Of a DNA stretch of 18,409 nt, positions 10,640-18,409 are shown piece by piece; position 1 is the stretch's first letter; every line of letters begins with the position of its first letter. Source of the stretch: Saccoglossus kowalevskii (taxonomy: Eukaryota > Hemichordata > Enteropneusta > Harrimaniidae). The position numbers and the translations under genes are program-made. Location of the stretch: contig NW_003123406.1 in NCBI RefSeq assembly GCF_000003605.2, positions 205,336 through 223,744 of the forward strand. Direction: 5' to 3'. The notes under the pieces are model-generated. The model worked only from the letters and a program-made list of their open reading frames with translations, was not told the origin of the DNA and did no database searches.

Positions 10640-12416
10640 ATGCACACTTATTTTTCTACTTATCGTGGTGTGAAACAGGGATGTAACTTCAGCCCTAGTC
10701 TATTTAACACTTACATAAATGGCATTTGGGAGGAAGTGAATGGATTTGATCCAGTTGCTATGAATGATCTTAAATTTAATTGTATTTCATATGCTGATGA
10801 TTACTGTCTACATTTCAAGAGGGGTTGCAACAAGGAATTAATACTCAACAGTGGCAACTCAAAGTTAATGTTAATATAGAAGCCTACTCATGATTTCAAA
10901 TACCAAGAATTTATTCATTTTTAAATAAATTATACTTCTTGGGAATATAAGAATATTGTTTTAAAAAAAGTTGAGGTCACCAGATTAATTTTCAAGAAAA
11001 TGATGGTTGTATTTTAGTGGATAGCGGCCATTTTGGCAGTATTATAGTGCTTTTACCATAGGTTCCTATGGCAGAAATGTTATGCCATACCTCAAATTGT
11101 AGGCTGGTGACAGGCTGAACAAAATAATATATTGTTACTGATGGGATGGGTTTTGTTTTCCTGAATTTTTTCAAAAATCTGTGTTTTAAAATGTGTCGAA
11201 AAATACAATCTTTGTTTAACATTGTGCTCTGTGGAATTGTTCTAAAAATAGTCATTTTTGAAAAATATTAAAACAAGTTTCTCAAAATACGTCACTGTAA
11301 CACACAAGAGAATGCTATTTCATGGTTTCATGGGCTAATAGCTCCACAATTTTACATAATAAACCAATGGACCTTTTCATGCGATTTATGACCAACTTTC
11401 TAAAAAATGATGAGTAGACTTCTACTTCAAAAAGAGCAAAGTGATGATTTCAACAGGTCAGGTAAAAATCTGGAGAATGAATTTCAGTTTTACTTGAATG
11501 CAACGCCAATCAATAATGTTGATAATTACAATTATCTTGGAATTATTTTCCAGTCCAATGGTAAACTTAGTGCAGCTACCTATAGACCTCGTGACAAGGC
11601 TCAAAAGCACTGTTTCATGTGTACAAAATGCTATGGGATTGTAATGAATGTGTTCTGTGAGATAATTAGCTAACAAGCTTTTTGACTCTGTGGTCAAACC
11701 CACTTTACTGTATGGGGCAGCTATATGGGGAATTGTTCATATCAATATATTTAATGGTTCAGGCAAAAATAAATCATGTTATAGAAAATGATAACTTTAC
11801 TTCAAAATTGTTTTCTGATATGTTGCTACCTGAAAAGTTCTATATTCAATTCTGTGAGAGATTTGGGTAATCATAGAAAGTCTTCTAACAGTACTTGTCG
11901 TGGTGAATTAGGTCGGTATTCTTATCAAAGTCTTTATTGTCAACAAACTAATAATATTATCTTTAATGCTGCCTTTGTATGAAATAGTTTGAGTCAGAAT
12001 GATTCCTGGGTTAGTATTATAAATAATTAGAAATTACTCAGTTTAGTTCTATTGACTTTAAAACTAAAAAAATTCAATGTTCTTTTCAGAGAAAGAATAA
12101 GGAAAGTGTAACAAAATAGGTGGCAGAGAGATATACACGGCAACAAAACATTAGGCCTATACAAACAATTAGGAATGATAAATATGTTTTTGAAAAGTAT
12201 TTATTTGACATTACAAATAAAAAACACAGGATTGCTCTGACAAGGTTTAGAGTATCGGCACATTTCTTGCCAGTTGAATCGGGAAGACATTCAGGGATTA
12301 AGAGAGGAGAAAGACTATGTAAAATCCATGATTGTAACAAAATTGGAGATGAAAAACATTATCTATTTCATTGTCAATATAACATTATCAAAGAATGTAG
12401 ACAGAAATTACTTTAG
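10640..12416 (+). pseudogene. LINE ORF2 (reverse transcriptase) relic, multiply frameshifted
   Basis: Recognisable blocks occur in order. RGVKQGCNFSPSLFNTYING starts at 10664 (fingers/palm motif before the active site). ISYADD starts at 10784, with the catalytic Tyr-Ala-Asp-Asp at 10790-10801. LQQGIN...QLKVNVN reaches to about 10875. After the nested element, SGKN starts near 11459 and YNYLGIIFQSNG near 11527. LFDSVVKPTLLYGAAIWG lies at about 11675-11730, and RGELGRY at about 11899. The frame 12120-12413 reads TRFRVSAHFLPVESGRH...GDEKHYLFHC, the Cys/His C-terminal region. Motifs fall in several frames with stops between, so the gene is dead. In life such a protein nicks DNA and reverse-transcribes the element RNA at the target. 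Endonuclease and N-terminal RT parts are missing. Confidence 0.82.
10877..11422. mobile_element. TA-target inverted-repeat element (546 bp) nested in the LINE
   Basis: The left end TAGAAGCCTACTCATGATTT and the reverse complement of the right end (TAGAAGTCTACTCATCATTT) are terminal inverted repeats, with TA at each edge (10877-10878 and 11423-11424). The insertion splits the LINE between its QLKVNVN and KSKVMI blocks. Removing it restores contiguous LINE homology apart from small frameshifts. A TA duplication points to a Tc1/mariner-like or similar superfamily. The interior has no transposase; the minus-strand frame 10992-11255 is not recognised. A palindromic CATAGGTTCCTATG lies near 11058. 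Confidence 0.68.
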
Positions 12417-12591
12417 GTATTAATGATGTATTCATTGAAATTCTCTTCAGCTGTAACAAGTTTATTCTTTCCAATTTTGCTTTTTTTATTTTAGATCTGT
12501 TTTAGTCTTGTTTTAATGTCTTTTATCTTGTTTGGACGTTGTCTTAGTTTTGTTTGTGTACGTTCCAAATAAAATATATCATATCATATCA

Positions 12592-12939
12592 TACAGGTTT
12601 GAACGCAGGCAGTACTGGGAAGCGTCTTAAAAATTACGAGTAAATTTATTCAACACATTTCAACTTTGAGGGCGTGTGGTCTCGCATGACACTGACGTAT
12701 GTCATACCAATCCCCGAGCTGACAACGACCTATCGTCACAGTAAGTCGTGTCATTCTGCTTATTTTGTCACGACCACGCGAACATGTAAAGATGTGACCG
12801 GATTTGGTCATATTTTCACATCCACCAATTTCAGTTGCATTATATAGTTTTCGGAATAAAATAAAAGCTTAAATTGCACAATAATTAAAAAGGCAACGGT
12901 ACACTATTTATCAAAGTAAAATCACGATTAAATAAAAAC
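12592..12939. other. unassigned sequence between LINE tail and right arm
   Basis: No gene was recognised. It contains GATGTGA...TCACATC, an imperfect palindromic region near 12793-12823. Confidence 0.5.
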
Positions 12940-13631
12940 CATGGACGTGACAATTCAAAGTGTTCTGGACAGTAACAAAGTTTCCAGCAAGTTATGTCCC
13001 AAGTTCAGATTAGTCCGCATCGTTTCTTTGTAGTCCATTTGAGTTTAAAATTAACAAAGATATTATGGAAAAACATTAAAATGTTGACAAAAATAATGGT
13101 GCCTTTCATGTGGTAGTGTCAGCGTAAGATATGTTCAGTATGACCTCGTAGGAACCTAGTTTGGGTAGCCTGAATAACTGGTACGGTTCATTGAACTAAA
13201 TGTCATTTTCCAAGTTGGCTGTCTGTCTCTTAACTTGTATGTGACAATTACAAGTAATAAGAGTAGATATTTACACAGGTAACATATTCTATGTCCGTTA
13301 CTACGTGACGGGGCTGTGGCAATTTTCCTACGATATAATGGCATTATGGGAATTTAATGTGCTATCCTGGCGTAAACCACGCCTGGTCGGATACACGTAC
13401 CTGTAGGCCTTGACCAAAGTTTCCCTCAAAATCGCACCCAATGATGTGTTTACCTTGCAAAACATAGAACAATATTTACGGCATTCCAAGGTTAGAAGAA
13501 AAATAGTACTAAAAGACGGAATGCATTTAACTAAATGAAATTGTCAGTGTATATTTTTAGTTGTAAACATCAATAGAAAATATAACTAGCCTGCCCCCAT
13601 TTCAATCGTCTAGTTCATTTTGGTAAATATA

Positions 13632-13654
13632 ATTTATTTATTTATTTATTTATT
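13632..13654. repeat. short (TTTA)n tandem tract
   Basis: About five to six ATTT/TTTA units lie in the right arm. The left arm has only a diverged AT-rich equivalent, so the tract expanded after the arms separated. Confidence 0.75.
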
Positions 13655-13975
13655 GTTAAATCAGACGAATTGCAATATGTCAGTATTGGTAAATATGAAA
13701 ACACACAGATCTCATGAGATCACGTGATGAACCTTGTACAGAGTTAAGTTAAATGGTTTGAAGATTTCAAGGTGAAAATAAAATAAATCAATTCTCTGCT
13801 ATGCGACCCGGATTAGACTAACCTTCCCGTGAACCCATAGGACACTGATCACGTGTTCTTATCGTGTACCGACATAATTCGTGAAAATAGGTCTAGAGTT
13901 AGACGTATTTTATCATAAATCTCGTGATAATTTTTAGTATAAATTTACAGTGATGGAATCGAGGTTACCTTCATT

Positions 13976-14267
13976 GATAGCTGCACATTTCTCCCGCCTA
14001 TTTGTATTTATATCCTTGGGGAGGGGGAGGGGTCACTGACCACAAATGACGGTACGGGGACGTTGGAGGTCTGTGTTGTTTAATGTTGGTCTATATGATA
14101 TGCATATTATTTTTTTTTTGCATATTGGTCCAATGGGCCAGCCAATCGCGTTTCGTGTGGCGTCTGTTTCTTCTTTAAAATTCGTAGTTTTTCTACTTTT
14201 ATTAAATTTCCTTGAAAATGAGTTTGTGACTGTGCGTAACTCAATAATCAAGGATTGAAATGCAATA
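13976..14267. mobile_element. segment of about 290 bp present only in the right arm (probable insertion)
   Basis: In the left arm the sequence corresponding to CCTTCATT (13968-13975) passes directly into TTTTTAAAGCAGC, which corresponds to TTCTTAAAACAAC at 14268. The intervening bases have no counterpart. No clear terminal repeats or target duplication were seen. Insertion here or deletion in the left arm are both possible. Confidence 0.45.
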
Positions 14268-14420
14268 TTCTTAAAACAACACTCTCAGACATGTATGCCC
14301 CATAATGCATTGGTTCCAATGCGTGTTGAAATACAGGCGGTTTTAAAGTTTGATGTGTATTTTAAAATCATAACTTGGTCTATATTTTGGTTTGGCTTAA
14401 ATAATCTATAATTAAGATTT

Positions 14421-14476
14421 GGGTTTGAACTTGGGGCCACGCACCCCTACCAATCTTGTAGCTCGGCGACTCTCCG
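14421..14476 (-). repeat. tRNA-like (SINE-type) segment in the right arm
   Basis: On the minus strand, AGTCGCCGAGCTAC (A-box-like, reminiscent of Ser/Leu tRNA GCCGAG) is followed by AAGTTCAAACCC (B-box-like). It is the counterpart of 5829-5881 on the plus strand. Conservation of both boxes in the two arms is the only support for calling it SINE-derived. Confidence 0.3.
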
Positions 14477-14522
14477 ATTATATATTACGAGGTCCAGGGT
14501 TACTGGTTTAATTTTGTGTTAA

Positions 14523-14679
14523 AGCGGGACAGTTATCACCCGCGCATGCGTCAGGTGGCCATAGCGTGTCATTGTTTACAAACAAACGTCTACCCATGAG
14601 CCTTTGCGTCTTTAGCGTGTGCTGTTATCATCGCTTGGGACTCATTTCCCGCGCGTGCGCAAGTGACGACCCTCCCGCT
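14523..14679. mobile_element. TTAA-target MITE, copy D (157 bp), inserted in the right arm
   Basis: The element is flanked by TTAA at 14519-14522 and 14680-14683, with ends AGCGGGACAGT...CCTCCCGCT. The left arm of the inverted repeat keeps the unoccupied site (minus strand GTGTTAATTTTGCATTG near 5780-5800) with a single TTAA. The filled site reads GTGTTAA-element-TTAATTTTGTATTG. This directly proves the element boundaries and the TTAA duplication, the hallmark of piggyBac-type transposition. It is the same length as copy C. Confidence 0.92.
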
Positions 14680-16445
14680 TTAATTTTGTATTGTCCTCTA
14701 CAGTGTGTCGAATTTGGTCGTCAAAGTCGTATATCCGTTATTGAAATAACTCCAAATATTATTATAAATGCTCAACTTATAAGTATTTAATTTAGTGACA
14801 TTTCTGGGAAATGTTTCCAGAATATTTCACGGGATTACTTAGATCGCTTGAACTCTAAAATACTAGTAGACCTCAGACAATAGACTACTCCAAAATAGTG
14901 GCCAATTCTCTCAATCACATACACTCACTGTTCAAAATACTATGGTTATACAAATCAGGGCATAATGGGTGGGATTTCGGCGGAGAATGGAACACTATTT
15001 GAAGGATAAAAACAAGCCTCGTGGTAGTCTCGCTCTCGACGAGATCTTGATGGGAATTTGCTTCACATAAAGGGGAACCTTCCAAGCCCAGGGATTGCAC
15101 CAAAGAGTCATTGGACACTATTGTTTATGTTGTTTACAATGTTAAACGATCTTTTGTTATCCAATGTAATTTTAATCCAGAAATTAAATTTCTGGTGAGA
15201 TTAAGTATTGCTGCCACTTACACACTGGCACACCATAAAACCACGCACACACAGAGTGTAATCGAGTGTAATCCTGTTGCCATGAGAACACGGACCACAA
15301 GATTTATTAACAAATCTGTGGAGTAACTACATATAGCAAAATATGCGAATAGTAAAAACTGCGATCCAGTACGCGGCACATAAGCCGTGCAGAAAAAAAA
15401 AAATAGAACGAAAAACCCGAATAATGACGGGACTAAAAAATCTCTGGAAATCTGCACCCGCCACATGCTCGAATGCACCTGAGGTATGTGTATGTAATAG
15501 AGTTGTACATCTACGGATATACTTACTGTAATAAACAACAATGCTGTTATTTAAACTTCATTCAAAGAGTGGAAATGAATGACCCAAGAGAATTAAACTG
15601 AATAAAGGGAGTGTAGAACACGTGGCAACGAGTAGACTGGCGAAACTCTGTTCAATTACACACAAGCCACCGAGGTATGCGGGGAGCGCCCTCTAGGGAC
15701 CGTGTTAACATGCATTTCCTGCTATACTGCGTACCGAAGGAAATGTCCAGAAAACTTAACAGGTCACGTTTGCAGACGGGTTTGTCACGTCAATCCGTCC
15801 CAATTTTCAAACAGTGGTTGGCTAGTCTAAATCTTCTCGATATTCGTCGTAACAGTTTTGTGGACTCCGATATATATATCATAAGATGGTTCCACGTCGT
15901 ACCTGGAGAGATGCAAAATACTATTCTAGGGACTTCACTGTTGAATTTCTGATTGATTGAATAATTTTGGAATATATTGTAGGCGTCTTTGTTCGTTTAT
16001 TATGTATATAGTGCACCAAAGAGCCACTGGCGTACTGACCAAGGGTCAATTAGAATAACCTGGATTTCAGTCTCAATGGAGAGAATGTTTTCAAATCTGA
16101 TTGGCCTGTGTTGTACGCAGACCATTTTCCGTTCACTGCGAGAATCACGCGTTATGCGTGAAAACGAACGTAAAAACAGGACAAACAAAGGTCATAGCGT
16201 CGTAGTCGCGTCAAACATCGCGTGGGATTCGACAAACGCGAAAGTATTTCGGGGACATTTCCATGCTTAATAATGTGCTGTCCACATTTGATGATAGGCA
16301 ATTTCGATTAAGTAAGGGTATTCGGAAGCAATATTCCTCTGTCGAAGATCGGCCGGTCAATGTAAGCTGCGAAATAAAGAAATTCTAGTTCAATATCAAA
16401 TCGTTCGATTTTTGCGGCAGACGTTCCACGCGCGTCTTTCATGCA

Positions 16446-16455
16446 TCTCGCGAGA
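16446..16455. promoter_or_regulatory. TCTCGCGAGA palindrome (BANP-type promoter motif)
   Basis: This is an exact 10-bp match to the CGCG-box bound by BANP in vertebrate promoters, followed by a partial copy (TCTCGC). It sits in a locally CpG-richer stretch (16380-16470). Whether the motif works the same way in this animal is inference. Confidence 0.3.
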
Positions 16456-17355
16456 TCTCGCAATTGTACGGAAAATCACCTATTTATAATTATTTTGAAT
16501 TTTAATTGTTATCGTTATTTTGAGATTCATCGATATTAATAGCAGCACATACGCATGTAGAGTGCGCCATCACAGGTCATGTTAGAATCGCGCTAAAACG
16601 CTTGTTTATCATGATAGGCAGCCATGATGTAAAAGCTACGAGCACATTTCTATGCAGTGTGTACTGAACATTTCAACCGTGATAATGCTTTAGAGCCTAC
16701 CATCTTTAGAAGGTTTATTTGAGACCTTATGTTACGTACAAGAAGATCGTTGTCTCACGGATACAAATAGTTTCACAGTTACTTTCTGTCTGTATTGCTT
16801 TTATATTATAGAATTCGACGTGTTTTAAATAAATCTGACCTAAACCGATGTACTGGAGGAATGATTATTTGAGCATTGTTAACACTAGTATGGGTATATT
16901 ATACGCAGTTTGACCCAAGAACAAGACCATTTGCAATATACAGTGTTGATCGCATTGAACAGAATTTTTCTTGTCTTGGAGCACTAACATTTTCGTTTTT
17001 TCATTCTATGTTGATATCCGATCAATGCATCATACAGTATTTTCACCCGAATTGTGCTAGTGAGTGTTATTGTTTCTGTTAAAAAAAAACTCCCTAAAAT
17101 GCTAACGTGTCGACTACTTGTAACGTTTCATAATAAAGGTACGCATGTTACTTTCTAACAATGTTGTGGTTATATTAGTTCGTAGGTGTGTTGCTGTCGA
17201 TCTCCTTCGTCTGTGGACTGCGCCCTCACACTGCGGTACGATTGTGAAAGAATTCGCTATGTAATCTGATGAAGAATTCCGTATTTGCTCAACCACACCT
17301 GTTGAAACTAAGATGGTGGTAATATATATGCCACGCAAGGCTACGCTCCTGTTTC

Positions 17356-17394
17356 AAAAAAAAAACAAAAAAAAAAACAAAAAAAAAAAAAAAA
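17356..17394. repeat. A-rich tract
   Basis: Poly-A is interrupted by two single C bases over 39 bp, possibly the tail of a plus-strand retroposed sequence. Nothing recognisable lies immediately upstream. Confidence 0.8.
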
Positions 17395-18043
17395 CAGTGC
17401 GGCAGGGCACTGAACTCATTTTAAATATATTTAAAAAAAGTTCAATCGTCAAATTCAGTACATTCATTACTTCGTTGTATATACTTGTAATAAATGTCAA
17501 TGTTGGTTTTCACTTTGAAAGAAAGCGTTTAATGTTTTCGATATAGTCATGTATTAACTGGAGCACAAGAACAGACGAAAACTAGATCGGTGACTTGCTT
17601 CAACCTGTATGCGTAATTTATAGAATAGACACGCCTGTATGTAAACTTCAATAGTCCGTAGCGAGTTTGACGCCGTGCCACGGAAACATATTATTAAAAC
17701 TGGCTATCACCACATCACATTTGTCCTGGTTCAGAACGTTTTTGGGGGGCGATGACAGTAAACTTTGAAATTATTGTCTCTTTTCGCATGGTTTTAAACT
17801 AAAAAAAAACGGGATGATGTGGGTGTATTTTTTCTACATATCTACTATCCCCAAAGTTTCAAATCGTTGAAGACATCATGATTAAATATAGGGACAGAGT
17901 GTCACATAACTAAAATGAAATCAAGCACTAAGGGCACGACCCTGTCATTCATAATATATGTGTATGTTTAAACAGGTTTGATTGAACAATTTGAAGCGGA
18001 CGATGTATCATAATTTATTGATACAATCCAAACGTAGGCGCTG

Positions 18044-18057
18044 GTTACCATGGCTAC
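18044..18057. promoter_or_regulatory. RFX X-box-like palindrome
   Basis: GTTACCATGGCTAC matches the palindromic X-box GTTNCCATGGNAAC with one mismatch. X-boxes usually lie close to the start of ciliary genes. No such gene is visible inside the window, so one would have to begin nearby or off the right edge. Confidence 0.3.
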
Positions 18058-18275
18058 AGAACCAACTAAAGACTGCTTAAAATATCTGAAGTAAAATAAA
18101 ATAGTATTTTCACGGTATTTTTTTAGAATGTCGAGTTCGCGTTACTGATGCAGTTGCGGTGTAGACTTTCATAAAAACATCGATGTAGACTTGCGCCTTA
18201 ACATACTAATGATAGATGTAAATGGTAATTTTACTGAGATGTGTATTTTTTTGTACCCCGCTCGTACGAGTTTCT

Positions 18276-18296
18276 ATCTCACTCTGGAAGTGAGAT
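18276..18296. repeat. perfect short stem-loop
   Basis: ATCTCACT-CTGGA-AGTGAGAT is an 8-bp perfect stem with a 5-nt loop. No known RNA motif was recognised. Confidence 0.5.
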
Positions 18297-18409
18297 TTTC
18301 GTTTGCGTATGTGTATATAATCCAACGTTATATCTGGTTTCAGAAAGTCGGCATTCCGTTCGATCGAAGCGCTGATCCAAATTGGGTGCATGGTGGGAGC
18401 ACACTTATC

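Larger units (their letters stand above)
10600..12591 (+). mobile_element. decayed non-LTR retrotransposon (LINE), 5'-truncated, tail (TATCA)3
   Basis: The fragment carries the RT domain from the GVKQGC motif onward, the thumb region, a C-terminal zf-RVT-like region, and a T-rich 3' UTR of about 160 bp. It ends in CCAAATAAAATA and three TATCA units (12577-12591). It is 5'-truncated, frameshifted, and interrupted by a 546-bp TA-target element at 10877-11422. The structure (AATAAA-like signal, then a pentamer tail) is the same as in the minus-strand LINE at 4496-5009, so both probably belong to one clade, but their pentamers differ. Confidence 0.85.
12940..15068 (-). repeat. right arm of the large imperfect inverted repeat (about 2.1 kb)
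   Basis: This is the reverse complement of the left arm (5405-7101), co-linear over its whole length. It is longer by about 160 bp for a TTAA MITE (14523-14679 plus the duplicated TTAA) and about 290 bp for a unique segment (13976-14267), plus smaller differences such as a 40-bp insert near 13213-13252 and a TTTA tract near 13632-13654. These additions account for the length difference between the arms. Frames inside it (13156-13344, 14033-14258 on both strands) have no recognisable domain. Confidence 0.85.
15069..18409. other. unassigned region with no recognisable gene
   Basis: Many short frames occur (for example 15677-15952, 15989-16270 and 15218-15541 minus). None shows a domain, a repeated family pattern or convincing splice context. 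Contents worth noting are a TCTCGCGAGA palindrome at 16446-16455, an A-rich tract at 17356-17394, an X-box-like GTTACCATGGCTAC at 18044-18057, and perfect short palindromes at 18004-18025 and 18276-18296. Undetected short exons or regulatory DNA cannot be excluded. Confidence 0.5.

Noticed and set aside
15424-15483. Possible first coding exon (MTGLKNLWKSAPATCS...) ending at a GAG|GTATGT donor on the plus strand
   Set aside because: The start context and donor look acceptable, but no partner exon or family match was found. A 20-codon open stretch plus a donor-like site is expected by chance.
15218-15541. 107-codon hydrophobic minus-strand ORF
   Set aside because: It is membrane-like only because of T-rich codons. 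It has no recognisable family, and other frames on the opposite strand overlap it. It is indistinguishable from chance.
15096-16030. Near-identical 19-mers TGCACCAAAGAGYCAYTGG at 15096 and 16012
   Set aside because: Only 17 of 19 bases match and the flanks are unrelated, so it is not enough to call a repeat.
15677-16270. Two plus-strand ORFs (91 and 93 codons)
   Set aside because: No domain, no splice-supported neighbours and no repeated pattern.

Overview
The window looks like nuclear DNA of an invertebrate animal. It is AT-rich, has very little uninterrupted coding sequence, carries spliceosomal intron signals, and is crowded with old mobile elements (TTAA-target MITEs, LINE fragments with pentanucleotide tails, a TA-target element nested in a LINE, microsatellites). 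The only host gene I can recognise is on the minus strand at the left end. It is the 5' part of an E75/Rev-erb type (NR1D) nuclear receptor gene, which suggests a protostome. A mollusc or other lophotrochozoan is plausible, but the sequence does not settle this.

Left end, 1-3450: the first coding exon (2462-2486) supplies a short N-terminus (MEHRPAKL plus one base). After an intron with a consensus donor and a pyrimidine-rich acceptor, an 89-bp exon (1337-1425) encodes the first zinc finger of the DNA-binding domain. It stops exactly at CEGCK, the usual intron site between the two fingers. The second finger and ligand-binding domain lie left of base 1. Upstream of the start, 2901-3446 holds five AGGTCA-type half-sites, all in gene-sense orientation. 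These include a perfect DR3 and two FTZ-F1/ERR-type monomer sites, as expected for a gene run by other nuclear receptors. A TTAA MITE sits in the downstream intron.

3450-5400: an unassigned spacer, then the 5'-truncated 3' end of a minus-strand LINE whose tail is 15 perfect copies of TATTC (GAATA on the plus strand), then an unrecognised ORF with a possible signal peptide.

5405-15068: a large imperfect inverted repeat. The arms are about 1.7 kb (left) and 2.1 kb (right) around a 5.8-kb spacer. The arms appear non-coding, apart from a short open frame shared at their outer ends, and include a tRNA-like segment. The right arm is longer because it gained a 157-bp TTAA MITE and a separate segment of about 290 bp. 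The left arm preserves the empty MITE site, which proves a TTAA duplication. The spacer contains two more TTAA MITEs, an (AT)36 tract, poly-G runs and a decayed plus-strand LINE (about 10600-12591, tail TATCA x3) that was itself split by a 546-bp TA-target inverted-repeat element.

15069-18409: no recognisable gene. It contains isolated promoter-like motifs (a TCTCGCGAGA palindrome, an RFX-like X-box) and an A-rich tract. Nothing here is operon-like or bacterial. The window is the 5' end of one transcription-factor gene with a long upstream region built up by layered transposon insertions.
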